NCBI RefSeq assembly: GCF_900454895.1
Contig: NZ_UGTA01000001.1
Location: forward strand, 2,056,228 to 2,120,227
DNA length: 64,000 nucleotides
From: Phocoenobacter uteri
Lineage (GTDB): Bacteria; Pseudomonadota; Gammaproteobacteria; Enterobacterales; Pasteurellaceae
Direction of reading: 5' to 3'
Part shown: positions 41,489 through 50,610 of the stretch, piece after piece
Layout of the letters: each line of letters opens with the position of its first letter
How positions within the stretch are numbered: position 1 is the first letter of the stretch
Notes under the pieces: model-generated
Databases searched by the model: none
Told to the model about the DNA's origin: nothing
What the model saw: the letters and a program-made list of their open reading frames with translations, nothing else
Translations under genes and position numbers: made by a program

Positions 41489-42871
41489 ATGATCGGTTTC
41501 TTAAAACCAGCAGCTCATAAAGAGCGGCTACCAAAAGAACAACTTGATCCAACTTATCGTAAATTACGTTGGCAAGTGTTTATCGGTATTTTCTTTGGAT
41601 ATGCAGCGTACTATTTTGTGCGTAAAAACTTTGCATTAGCAATGCCAGGTATGATTGCTGAAGGGTGGTCAAAAGCAGAATTAGGTTATGCGTTATCTTT
41701 CGTTTCTATCGCTTACGGTATTTCTAAATTTATTATGGGATCGGTATCAGACCGTTCTGATTCTCGTGCCTTTTTAAGTTTAGGTCTATTCCTTTCAGGT
41801 TTAATTATGCTTTCAATGGGGCTTTTCCCTTGGGCAACAAGCAGTGTAACTGTATTATCAATCCTACTATTCTTAAATGGTTGGGTGCAAGGTATGGGGT
41901 GGCCACCTTGTGGTCGTACAATGGTACACTGGTGGTCTAAAAAAGAACGTGGAACAATCGTTTCTATTTGGAATACTGCCCATAACTTGGGTGGTGCGGT
42001 TCCTGCGTTATTACTTATTTTAGCGTCAAGTGTTTATGCACATACTCACGATATTGACCGTGAGGCAGTAAAATCTATTATGATCTGGCGTGAAGCACTT
42101 TACTATCCAGGTATCGCAGCAATCATCGCGTCTTTCATCACTTTCTTCATTATGCGTGATACTCCACAATCTTGTGGTTTACCACCAATCGAAGAGTACA
42201 AAAATGATTACCCAGATGATTACAACCCAGAAACTTATGAAAAAGAATTAACAGCAAAACAAATCTTTGTTGAGTATGTATTCAAAAATAAATTGTTATG
42301 GTACATCGCAATCGCTAATGTATTCGTTTATTTAATCCGCTACGGTGTATTAGACTGGGCACCAACTTACTTAAAAGAAGTACGTCATTTCGGTATCGAT
42401 AAATCATCTATCACTTATGCGTTATATGAAATTGCCGCAATTCCAGGTACATTATTCTGTGGTTGGGTGTCAGATAAAGTATTCCAAGGTAAACGTGGTT
42501 TAACTGGCTTCATCTTCATGGTGGCTGTGACTATCGCATTATATGTGTACTGGCAAACCACTTCGCAAGATCTTGCGATGATTATGATGGTTGTTTTAGG
42601 TTTCTTAATCTATGGTCCTGTCATGTTAATCGGCTTACACGCATTAGAATTAGCACCTAAAAAAGCAGCAGGTACAGCTGCAGGATTCACTGGTTTATTC
42701 GGTTACTTAGGTGGATCAGTAGCAGCAAGTGCAATCATTGGTTGGACTGTTCAAAACAACGGTTGGGACAGTGGTTTCCACGTAATGTTAGCTGGTAGTG
42801 CATTAGCTTGTGTATTATTATTCTTAACTATGATCCAAGAAGCAAAACATAAAAAAGCAATGGAAAGTTAA
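41489..42871 (+). CDS. glpT: glycerol-3-phosphate:phosphate antiporter
   Basis: MFS organophosphate antiporter of 460 residues with twelve helices. The N-terminal YRKLRWQVFIGIFFGYAAYY, the GWVQGMGWPPCGRTMVHWW block and conserved arginines in helices 1 and 7 (YFVRKNFALAMP; YLIRYGVLDWAPTYL) are typical of GlpT rather than UhpT. It works with GlpQ to salvage phospholipid head groups. Codon use is strongly biased, suggesting high expression. Confidence 0.95.
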   Translation: MIGFLKPAAHKERLPKEQLDPTYRKLRWQVFIGIFFGYAAYYFVRKNFALAMPGMIAEGWSKAELGYALSFVSIAYGISKFIMGSVSDRSDSRAFLSLGLFLSGLIMLSMGLFPWATSSVTVLSILLFLNGWVQGMGWPPCGRTMVHWWSKKERGTIVSIWNTAHNLGGAVPALLLILASSVYAHTHDIDREAVKSIMIWREALYYPGIAAIIASFITFFIMRDTPQSCGLPPIEEYKNDYPDDYNPETYEKELTAKQIFVEYVFKNKLLWYIAIANVFVYLIRYGVLDWAPTYLKEVRHFGIDKSSITYALYEIAAIPGTLFCGWVSDKVFQGKRGLTGFIFMVAVTIALYVYWQTTSQDLAMIMMVVLGFLIYGPVMLIGLHALELAPKKAAGTAAGFTGLFGYLGGSVAASAIIGWTVQNNGWDSGFHVMLAGSALACVLLFLTMIQEAKHKKAMES

Positions 42872-42891
42872 TTTAAATTTTAAGCTGATGG

Positions 42892-42926
42892 AAGCTAAGT
42901 TCTAGGAATAGAGCTTAGCTTTTTTG
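42892..42926 (+). terminator. glpT terminator
   Basis: AAGCTAAG (42892-42899) pairs with CTTAGCTT (42914-42921), followed by T-rich TTTTTGTTT. Confidence 0.8.
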
Positions 42927-43102
42927 TTTGAATAGTGCCTTATAATTAGTACGTGAGTAATTTATGAAATAAGTGTAATAATTTCATATTATTCTATAAT
43001 CAACTCTTAAATTTGCAAATTCCCACAAAAATCTTACCGCTTATCTATTTTTTATTATATAATTATGAAACGAAACTTAATTGAAACTAATCAAAACATT
43101 TT

Positions 43103-43867
43103 ATGTCAAAGCGAAACACACAACAGCGTCGCCATTTAATTGCTACTCTTGTTCAAGAACAAGGAGAGGTGAGTGTTGAGCAGTTGTCAGAACTATTTGA
43201 AACATCAGAAGTAACGATTCGTAAGGATTTAACAAAACTTGAAGAGAGTGGTTTGTTGTTACGTCGTTATGGTGGGGCGATAAAAATTCCGTCTGAATTT
43301 ATTGATGATCAACAAAATGAAGATGTTTCAAAACAAAAGAAAGCGATTGCAAAATTGGCGGTAAGTTGTATTCGTGAGCATAATCGTATCATTATTGATA
43401 GCGGTAGTACGACGGGCGCATTGATTCCTTATTTGAATCAGGCGGGACTGGTTGTGATGACTAATTCCCTTGCCCTTGCCGCTGAATTAACCGCATTAGA
43501 AATTGAACCAACGGTATTGATGACAGGCGGAACGTGGGATTCTCGTTCGGAGTCTTTTCAAGGGAAAGTCGCTGAAACGGCGTTACGATCCTACGATTTT
43601 GACCAGCTGTTTATTGGGGCTGATGGATTAGATTTGGCAAGGGGGACGACAACTTTTAATGAGTTAGTTGGGCTTAGTCAGGTTATGGCTGACGTATCTC
43701 GTGAAGTGAATGTGATGATTGAGTCTCACAAAATGGCAAGAAAAATGCCTAATGTGGAATTAGATTGGGATCATATCGATCGTGTGATTACCGATAATCA
43801 AATTGATTTAGAAATTAAGAAGGCATTGGAACAAAAAGGTATTGAAGTTCTGATTGCTGAAATTTAG
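43103..43867 (+). CDS. DeoR-family transcriptional regulator adjacent to glmS
   Basis: Sugar-phosphate-responsive repressor or activator of 254 residues. The DeoR helix-turn-helix (about 5-60) includes SVEQLSELFETSEVTIRKDL; the effector domain has DSGSTTG, MTNSLALAAEL and FIGADGLD. It lies 34 bp upstream of glmS in the same direction. DeoR-type genes beside glmS occur in other gamma-proteobacteria (GlmR in Pseudomonas), so control of amino-sugar synthesis is likely, but this is inferred from position. Confidence 0.88.
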   Translation: MSKRNTQQRRHLIATLVQEQGEVSVEQLSELFETSEVTIRKDLTKLEESGLLLRRYGGAIKIPSEFIDDQQNEDVSKQKKAIAKLAVSCIREHNRIIIDSGSTTGALIPYLNQAGLVVMTNSLALAAELTALEIEPTVLMTGGTWDSRSESFQGKVAETALRSYDFDQLFIGADGLDLARGTTTFNELVGLSQVMADVSREVNVMIESHKMARKMPNVELDWDHIDRVITDNQIDLEIKKALEQKGIEVLIAEI

Positions 43868-43901
43868 TCATTTTAAATTTATATAAAAGGAAAATAAAAT
43901 A

Positions 43902-45734
43902 ATGTGTGGAATAGTAGGTGCAGTAGCACAGCGTGATGTGGCAGACATTTTAGTTGATGGGTTACACCGTTTAGAATATCGTGGTTATGATTCAGCAGGC
44001 GTTGCGGTGTTGAATGCAGATAAAGAAATGAAGGTTATTCGCCGAGTAGGTAAAGTTAAAGAATTAGAAAATGCCGTTGCTGAAAGTAATGTAACGGGTG
44101 GAACAGGGATTGCACACACTCGTTGGGCAACCCACGGCGAACCAAGTGAAACCAATGCACACCCTCACGTTAGTGGTAAAATTGCGGTGGTTCATAACGG
44201 TATTATTGAAAACTACGAAGAATTACGTGATGACTTAAAAGCGAAAGGCTATGAATTTTTATCACAAACCGATACCGAAGTTATCGCTCATTTAGTGGAA
44301 TGGGAACTTCGTACCTCTGAAACCTTGTTAGACGCAGTGAAAAAAACTGTCAAACAGTTGCGTGGTGCGTATGGAACGGTAGTGATGAACCAAGATGAAC
44401 CTGAGCATTTAATCGTGGCTCGTTCTGGCAGTCCATTAGTGATCGGCTTAGGTGTAGGCGAGAACTTTATCGGTTCAGATCCTTTGGCATTATTAAGTGT
44501 TACCCACCGTTTTATTTACTTAGAAGAAGGCGATGTCGCTGAGATTACACGTAAAACAGTGGATATTTTTGATAGCGAAGATAAGCCTGTGCAACGTGAA
44601 ATTCACGAATCACAATTTGAACACGATGCGGCGGATAAAGGGCAGTATCGTCACTATATGCAAAAAGAAATTTTTGAACAACCCGTTGCTATTATCAATA
44701 CCCTTGAAGGACGCATTACCAACGGTAAGGTGAATATTGATGCAATGGGTAAAGATGTTGATAAAATCTTATCAAAAGTAGAGCATATCCAAATCGTCGC
44801 GTGTGGTACATCTTATAACGCTGGAATGGTGGCTCGCTACTGGTTTGAGTCTATTGCGGGCGTAAGTTGTGATGTAGAAATCGCCTCTGAATTCCGTTAT
44901 CGCAAATTTGTCACTCGTCCAAATAGCTTATTAGTTACCCTTTCACAATCAGGGGAAACCGCAGATACCTTGGCAGCATTACGTTTAGCACAAGAATCAG
45001 GCTTTATGTCTTCAATGGCGATTTGTAACGTGGCAAGTTCATCATTAGTGCGTGAATCTGATTTTGCCTTTATGACAAAAGCGGGCGTAGAAATTGGTGT
45101 TGCTTCAACCAAAGCATTCACGACTCAATTAACCTGTTTATTATTATTAACCGCTGCGATCGGACGCTTAAAAGGTAGCCTTTCTGAGCAAGAAGAAAAA
45201 CAAATCGTGCAATCTTTACAACGCTTACCAGCACAAATTGAAAGTGCGTTAGTGTTCGATAAAGAAATTGAAAAATTATCACAAGATTTTGCAGAAAAAC
45301 ACCACACCCTATTCTTAGGTCGTGGCGAGTTTTACCCAATCGCAATGGAATCTGCGTTAAAATTAAAAGAAATTTCTTATATTCACGCAGAGGCTTACGC
45401 AGCAGGCGAATTAAAACACGGTCCATTAGCCTTGATTGATAGCGATATGCCAGTGGTGGTGGTTGCACCTGAAAATGATTTATTAGAGAAAGTAAAATCA
45501 AACATTGAAGAAGTCAGTGCAAGGGGCGGACAGCTTTATATCTTTGCAGATGAAGATGCGGGTTTTGTAAATGAAAATAACTTTAAAACAGTGGTAATGC
45601 CAAAAGTGGATCACGTTACAGCACCGATTTTCTACACCGTACCATTACAATTATTGTCTTATCACGTTGCCTTAATTAAAGGGACTGACGTGGATCAGCC
45701 TCGTAATTTAGCAAAAGCGGTAACGGTAGAGTAA
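43902..45734 (+). CDS. glmS: glutamine--fructose-6-phosphate aminotransferase
   Basis: Makes glucosamine 6-phosphate, entry to peptidoglycan and LPS synthesis; 610 residues. The N-terminal glutaminase domain uses Cys2 (MCGIVGAVAQRDV) with HTRWATHG; the two SIS isomerase domains follow (about 290-430 and 460-600), with CGTSYNAG, SQSGETADT and C-terminal DVDQPRNLAKAVTVE. No glmS ribozyme is expected or seen. Confidence 0.98.
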   Translation: MCGIVGAVAQRDVADILVDGLHRLEYRGYDSAGVAVLNADKEMKVIRRVGKVKELENAVAESNVTGGTGIAHTRWATHGEPSETNAHPHVSGKIAVVHNGIIENYEELRDDLKAKGYEFLSQTDTEVIAHLVEWELRTSETLLDAVKKTVKQLRGAYGTVVMNQDEPEHLIVARSGSPLVIGLGVGENFIGSDPLALLSVTHRFIYLEEGDVAEITRKTVDIFDSEDKPVQREIHESQFEHDAADKGQYRHYMQKEIFEQPVAIINTLEGRITNGKVNIDAMGKDVDKILSKVEHIQIVACGTSYNAGMVARYWFESIAGVSCDVEIASEFRYRKFVTRPNSLLVTLSQSGETADTLAALRLAQESGFMSSMAICNVASSSLVRESDFAFMTKAGVEIGVASTKAFTTQLTCLLLLTAAIGRLKGSLSEQEEKQIVQSLQRLPAQIESALVFDKEIEKLSQDFAEKHHTLFLGRGEFYPIAMESALKLKEISYIHAEAYAAGELKHGPLALIDSDMPVVVVAPENDLLEKVKSNIEEVSARGGQLYIFADEDAGFVNENNFKTVVMPKVDHVTAPIFYTVPLQLLSYHVALIKGTDVDQPRNLAKAVTVE

Positions 45735-45747
45735 TTCTCAAAAAGTT

Positions 45748-45785
45748 AAAAGCCTCACAATAGTTAAATTCGTGAGGCTTTTTTA
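45748..45785 (+). terminator. glmS terminator
   Basis: Perfect 11-bp arms AAAAGCCTCAC and GTGAGGCTTTT followed by further T. It may also serve the convergent amidohydrolase gene. Confidence 0.88.
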
Positions 45786-45793
45786 ATGAATTT

Positions 45794-47173
45794 TTAAAGT
45801 GTTTTTGCTATCTCTTTGACTTTTTTAGAAAACTCTTTAATCGCTTTATTACTTTTTTCTTCGTTATAACGTAATTTTCTTTTTTCCATAATAATTTTTC
45901 CATTCACAATCGTTGTTGAAACGTTGGAGGCGTTTGCGGAATAAACCAATACAGAATAGGGATCGAAGTTAGGTTGCATATTAGTTGATTTCGTTTCTAA
46001 TATCACAATATCTGCTAATTTTCCTTTTTCCAAAGAACCTAAATCTTTTTCACGATGAATGGCTCTTGCCCCACCCATTGTCGCCATTTCAACCACTTTT
46101 TGTGGTGGCATAACCGATCTATCTTTATTCATTAGCTTATGTAGTTTTGCTACATAGCCAATCTGACCTATGATATCAAGAGTATTTCCACTCATTGGTC
46201 CATCAGAACCAAGCCCTATATTAAGCCCCTCATCAAACATTTTTAATGCAGGTGAAACCCCTTTTGCGGATTTTATATTTGCGACCATATTATGAGCTAC
46301 ACCAATATTTCTTTTCTTCATCAACGCAATATCACTCTCTGTCACAAAAATACAATGAGCGGCAATAAAGCGTTCATTTAACAAGCCGACAGAGTCTAAA
46401 TATTCAATGGGTGTCATATTATATTCAGCTTTAAACTTATCAAATTCTTTTTGGGTTTCTGCAACGTGCATAGAAACGGGAGCATTATATTTCTGTGAGA
46501 GATCTCTGATTCTTTCTAAATCTGCTTTTTTGACAGTATGTGGTGCGTGAGGGCCAAATCCTGCGGTAATTAACTCATCATTCTTATATTTTTCTACGAA
46601 AGCAATCGCCATTTCTATATTTTCTGCACCATCCTTGCCATCTGCGGTAGGATATTTAATGATATTTTGAGTCATGACTCCTCTAAGCCCCACCTCTTTT
46701 ACCGCTTTTGCCGCACTGTCTTCAAAGAGGTACATATCTACCACTGTTGTTACACCGCCTTTGGCCAATTCAATCGCACCGTGTACAGCACCGGTATAGA
46801 CCATTTCTTTGGAAACCATCTTATTTTCAAGTGGAAAAATGTATCGTTGGAGTCGATTAGGCACATCATCGGCTAAACTTCTAAATACACTCATTGAGAT
46901 ATGAGAGTGCGTATTGATCATACCCGGCATAACAATCCCTTCTTCGGCATCAATTACTTTTTTAGCGGAATATTTTTGTAATAGATTTTTATCACCGACA
47001 TCAATTATTTGATTTTTATTCACAATGACAACGCCATCATCAATAATTTCTTTTGCTTGATTCATTGTCAAAATCATGCCATTTTTAACAATTAAATCAA
47101 CATTCTCTGATGCATTTGTATAGTTAAAAAGACTTAATGCAAGAACGGAGGATAATGCTAATAATTTTTTCAT
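45794..47173 (-). CDS. exported amidohydrolase (MTA/SAH deaminase-like family)
   Basis: Metal-dependent amidohydrolase of the TrzA/ATZ/MtaD type, 459 residues. The metal ligands are visible: H89/H91 in NTHSHISMSVFRSL, GPHAPH, MHVAETQKEFD, AHC and the aspartate in GLGSDGPMSGN. The start chosen, 47173, has AGAGGT upstream and gives a signal-peptide-like N-terminus (MKKLLALSSVLALSLFNYTNA). The frame is open 29 codons further upstream without support. Cytoplasmic homologues deaminate methylthioadenosine, S-adenosylhomocysteine or triazines; an exported form would act on a periplasmic nucleoside or purine. Substrate unknown. Confidence 0.82.
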   Translation of the reverse strand: MKKLLALSSVLALSLFNYTNASENVDLIVKNGMILTMNQAKEIIDDGVVIVNKNQIIDVGDKNLLQKYSAKKVIDAEEGIVMPGMINTHSHISMSVFRSLADDVPNRLQRYIFPLENKMVSKEMVYTGAVHGAIELAKGGVTTVVDMYLFEDSAAKAVKEVGLRGVMTQNIIKYPTADGKDGAENIEMAIAFVEKYKNDELITAGFGPHAPHTVKKADLERIRDLSQKYNAPVSMHVAETQKEFDKFKAEYNMTPIEYLDSVGLLNERFIAAHCIFVTESDIALMKKRNIGVAHNMVANIKSAKGVSPALKMFDEGLNIGLGSDGPMSGNTLDIIGQIGYVAKLHKLMNKDRSVMPPQKVVEMATMGGARAIHREKDLGSLEKGKLADIVILETKSTNMQPNFDPYSVLVYSANASNVSTTIVNGKIIMEKRKLRYNEEKSNKAIKEFSKKVKEIAKTL

Positions 47174-47337
47174 ATTTGACCTCTTTATGAGTAATATATG
47201 GTAGGTTGTTGTATTACTTTTGCACTGATGAATGGTAGGAGGAATAGTTTTTCTTGTCAAGAATACATTGAGAGCAAGTAGACGGCATTTATTTTAAATA
47301 AAAGGGAGGCTTAAATGATTATTGTAATTATGCATTT

Positions 47338-47400
47338 TAAGCGGTCATATTTTTGATGATTTTTGCAATTTGTAAATTTTCAAAAAAATATGACCGCTTA
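47338..47400. terminator. inverted uptake-signal pair downstream of thyA
   Basis: Perfect 17-bp arms TAAGCGGTCATATTTTT (47338-47354) and its complement (47384-47400). The thyA stop is 18 bp away, so it probably terminates thyA while carrying two opposed uptake signals. Confidence 0.75.
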
Positions 47401-47417
47401 TATTTTTATAAATTGGC

Positions 47418-48269
47418 TTAAACCGAGAATGGGTATTTAATTGGATCGAGATATTGATAATCTTCCACTTCGAAATCGTCTAGGGTTACCCAAGTTTCTA
47501 AGTCTTCTAAGGTTTTAATATCAGGATTGATTTTTAATTTTGGCGGTGTTAATGGGGTGCGTTTTAATTGCACATCTCGCATTAGTTCAAGTTGGTCTTC
47601 ATAGATATGTGCATTTACAATTTTATGATAGGCTTGTCCTGCTTTGTGTCCTGTAATTTGAGCCATTAAGGCCAAGAAAGTGTAACATTGCACCATATTC
47701 CAGTTTAAGCCAAGCGGTACATCAGCGGAACGCTGCGTGCTGTTTAAATAGAGTGTGTCGTCGAGTAATGAGAAATGATGGCTATGTAAGCAAGGGCGTA
47801 AACAACCTAAATGAAACGCACCTGGGTGATAGAACGTATAAATCTCGCCACGATTATCAATGCCTTGCTTTAAATCATCTACAATTTGACGTAATAAATC
47901 GACACTTCCGCCATCTGGTTTAGGAAAATTACGTCCCACTGCACCGTAAACTAATCCCATATCATCTTCACCTTTACGATGTGGATTAGCGAGCCACTCA
48001 GCGTTTTGGTTAGCGTTGGCATCCCACGATTTTGAACCTAATTTTCTAAAATCTTCAGCACTGTCATAGCCTCGAATATAGCCTAATAATTCAGCAATGG
48101 CTGCTTTATAAAAACTTTTACGTGTTGTTACTAAAGGAAATTCACCTTTTGCGACATCATAGGTTAAATCAGCGTTGATCACGGTTAAACAGCGTTTGCC
48201 TGTACGTTTATTTTCAACCCATTTTCCGTCATCAATAATGCGTTGGCATAAGTCTAAATATTGTTTCAT
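47418..48269 (-). CDS. thyA: thymidylate synthase
   Basis: Methylates dUMP to dTMP with methylenetetrahydrofolate; 283 residues. The catalytic cysteine lies in LGCLRPCLHSHHF and the dUMP-binding arginine in NSTQRSADVPLGL. The sequence is of the divergent H. influenzae type. I chose the ATG at 48269 (MKQYLDLCQ); the frame is open 22 codons further but the extension is not like the family. With dut in the same window, both enzymes of dTTP supply are present. Confidence 0.94.
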   Translation of the reverse strand: MKQYLDLCQRIIDDGKWVENKRTGKRCLTVINADLTYDVAKGEFPLVTTRKSFYKAAIAELLGYIRGYDSAEDFRKLGSKSWDANANQNAEWLANPHRKGEDDMGLVYGAVGRNFPKPDGGSVDLLRQIVDDLKQGIDNRGEIYTFYHPGAFHLGCLRPCLHSHHFSLLDDTLYLNSTQRSADVPLGLNWNMVQCYTFLALMAQITGHKAGQAYHKIVNAHIYEDQLELMRDVQLKRTPLTPPKLKINPDIKTLEDLETWVTLDDFEVEDYQYLDPIKYPFSV

Positions 48270-48365
48270 TTTAAATTTCTCAGTCAAATAATTTGCAACG
48301 AATAATGGTATCAGATTTTTTATAAAAAAAGGCAACTCTTAGAAAAAATTAAATGAAAATCGTGC

Positions 48366-48394
48366 TTTACTTATAGCCAAGTCTGGGCTAGAAT
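48366..48394 (+). promoter_or_regulatory. sigma-70 promoter of rpsU-dnaG-rpoD
   Basis: TTTACT (48366-48371) and TAGAAT (48389-48394) are spaced by 17 bp. The spacer includes an inverted TAGCC/GGCTA pair. Confidence 0.55.
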
Positions 48395-48476
48395 AGCTTA
48401 CCTTTTTTAGTCTATTATCGCTGTTTATTTAGCGATATTTTATTTTAAACACATTATTTTACTGAGGTGATGGCTT

Positions 48477-48692
48477 ATGCCAGTAATTAAAGTTCGTGAA
48501 AATGAATCATTTGACGTAGCATTACGTCGTTTCAAACGCTCTTGCGAAAAAGCAGGCGTTTTAGCAGAATCTCGTGCACGTGAATTCTACGAAAAACCAA
48601 CAACTATTCGTAAACGTGAAAAAGCGTCATTAGCTAAACGTCACGCTAAACGTAATGCGCGTGAGAATGCTCGTAACAATCGTTTATACTAA
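48477..48692 (+). CDS. rpsU: 30S ribosomal protein S21
   Basis: Small basic protein of 71 residues needed for translation initiation; MPVIKVRENESFDVALRRFKR is diagnostic. It is the first gene of the macromolecular synthesis operon. GAGGTGAT precedes the ATG. Confidence 0.98.
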   Translation: MPVIKVRENESFDVALRRFKRSCEKAGVLAESRAREFYEKPTTIRKREKASLAKRHAKRNARENARNNRLY

Positions 48693-48718
48693 TTAGATTC
48701 ATTCTAAAACGACATTTT

Positions 48719-48750
48719 AAAACCGTGAATCCTTCTAGGCTCACGGTTTT
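48719..48750 (+). terminator. attenuating terminator between rpsU and dnaG
   Basis: Perfect 10-bp arms AAAACCGTGA and TCACGGTTTT with a 12-base loop. A terminator in this place limits dnaG expression in E. coli and the same is likely here. Confidence 0.8.
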
Positions 48751-48795
48751 AGTGTTTCTAGTTCGTCGTTAATTTTTGTTTTACAAGGAAAATCA

Positions 48796-50535
48796 ATGAA
48801 AGGTCTTATTCCTCGTTCATTTATTGATGATTTGATTGCTCGTACTGATATTGTGCAACTCATTGACTCTCGTGTAAAACTTAAAAAAGCTGGGCGAAAT
48901 TATCAAGCCTGTTGCCCTTTTCATCACGAGAAAACCCCTTCTTTTTCTGTTAGTCCTAGCAAGCAGTTTTATCACTGTTTTGGCTGTGGAGTGAGCGGTA
49001 ATGTCATTTCATTTTTGATGGATTATGAAAAGTTAGAGTTCGTTGAAGCTGTTGAAGAACTTGCGGGTTTATATGGATTGGAAGTGCCACGAGAAAATAT
49101 GTCGGCATCGGATAATACCAAAAATAAACCTAGTTTTAAGGCGAAGCGTAACTTGTATGAGTTAATGAATGAAATTGCAAAATTTTATCAAAATTTAACC
49201 GCTTCAAATCCGCATAGTTTGAGCTATTTAGAAGAGCGAGGGCTTTCTAAGGCAATTATTGAGAAATTTGAGTTGGGCTTTGTTCCGAATTCAATGGATT
49301 CTGTATTAAAGAAATTTGGTGTCAATAAACAAGAAATTGATAAATTATTTGATACAGGTATGCTTTCTCGTAGTGATAATGGTCGAGTTTATGATCGTTT
49401 TCGTAATCGGGTTATGTTTCCGATTCGTGATCGTCGTGGACGAGTTATTGCTTTTGGTGGGCGTGTACTAGGCGATGAAAAACCGAAATATTTAAACTCG
49501 CCAGAGTCTGCAATTTATCATAAAGGGAGTGAGCTTTATGGTTTATATCAGGCAACTCAGCTCAATTCAAATCCGACTTATTTAATTGTTGTTGAAGGCT
49601 ATATGGACGTAGTAGCACTGGCTCAGTTTGGTGTGGATAACGTGGTAGCATCGCTTGGAACAGCAACAACAGGTGAACAAATTCAGCAAATGTTTCGTCA
49701 TACCGAACAGGTCATTTGTTGTTATGATGGTGACCGAGCTGGAAAAGAGGCTGCGTGGCGAGCCTTAGAAAATGCTTTGCCTTATTTAGAAGATGGGCGA
49801 CAACTAAAATTTATCTTTTTGCCTGATGGCGAAGATCCTGATTCATTTGTGAGAAAGCACGGCAAAGAAGGATTTGAACAATATTTAGAGCAGGCTCAAT
49901 CATTAAGTGAATTTTTATTTGGTTCATTGCTAAACCAAGTTGATCTTTCAAGTAAAGAAGGAAAATCGAAATTAGCATCTTTGGCATTGCCATTATTAAA
50001 ACAGATTCCAGGTGAAATGTTACGTATGTATTTACGTGATATTTTAGGACAAAAATTAGGTGTGCTTGATCCTTCGCAGTTGGAAAAATTATTGCCTAAG
50101 CAACAACAAAAAGAGAGTAAATCTCAGCCAAAATTAGAGCAAACTCCAATGCGACTTTTGGTGGCATTATTATTACAAAATACCTATTTAGTAAAAAATG
50201 TGGATGATTTGCAACCGTTAAAAACATTAGATATTGCGGGCTTGCCTCTTTTTGAAGAATTAGTAGAATTGATAAAACAGCATCAAGGAATTACAACGGG
50301 AGGAATTTTAGAGCATTATCGTGATAAAAAATTTTTCCGAACCCTTGAAATTTTGGCAAACTGGGATCATCTAGTAGCAGTTGAAAACATTGAAACAGCT
50401 TTTGAAGAAACGTTGGATTTTTTCTACAAAAAAGTCATTGAAAAACACATTGAAATGTTGATCGCAAAAGATCGTACTATGGGGCTAAATTCAGCAGAAA
50501 AAAAAGAGCTTGCACTATTGATTAGTCAGCAATAA
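48796..50535 (+). CDS. dnaG: DNA primase
   Basis: Synthesises RNA primers at the replication fork; 579 residues. The CHC2 zinc-binding domain uses C40, H43, C61 and C64 (CCPFHHEK and FYHCFGCG). The TOPRIM catalytic core has VVEGYMDVVAL and YDGDRAGKEAA. The C-terminal DnaB-binding domain (about 450-579) is divergent, as usual. An uptake signal lies inside the gene (49172-49205). Confidence 0.98.
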   Translation: MKGLIPRSFIDDLIARTDIVQLIDSRVKLKKAGRNYQACCPFHHEKTPSFSVSPSKQFYHCFGCGVSGNVISFLMDYEKLEFVEAVEELAGLYGLEVPRENMSASDNTKNKPSFKAKRNLYELMNEIAKFYQNLTASNPHSLSYLEERGLSKAIIEKFELGFVPNSMDSVLKKFGVNKQEIDKLFDTGMLSRSDNGRVYDRFRNRVMFPIRDRRGRVIAFGGRVLGDEKPKYLNSPESAIYHKGSELYGLYQATQLNSNPTYLIVVEGYMDVVALAQFGVDNVVASLGTATTGEQIQQMFRHTEQVICCYDGDRAGKEAAWRALENALPYLEDGRQLKFIFLPDGEDPDSFVRKHGKEGFEQYLEQAQSLSEFLFGSLLNQVDLSSKEGKSKLASLALPLLKQIPGEMLRMYLRDILGQKLGVLDPSQLEKLLPKQQQKESKSQPKLEQTPMRLLVALLLQNTYLVKNVDDLQPLKTLDIAGLPLFEELVELIKQHQGITTGGILEHYRDKKFFRTLEILANWDHLVAVENIETAFEETLDFFYKKVIEKHIEMLIAKDRTMGLNSAEKKELALLISQQ

Positions 50536-50610
50536 TTTAGCATTAACAATAATATTAAAAGTAGTGGTATAATTAACCCTCTTTTAAGTCAGAACAGCGG
50601 ATATTCTAAA

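Noticed and set aside
43868..43901. Possible glmS ribozyme or riboswitch leader
   Set aside because: Only 34 bp separate the DeoR-type gene from glmS, too short for the ribozyme, which is typical of Gram-positive bacteria.
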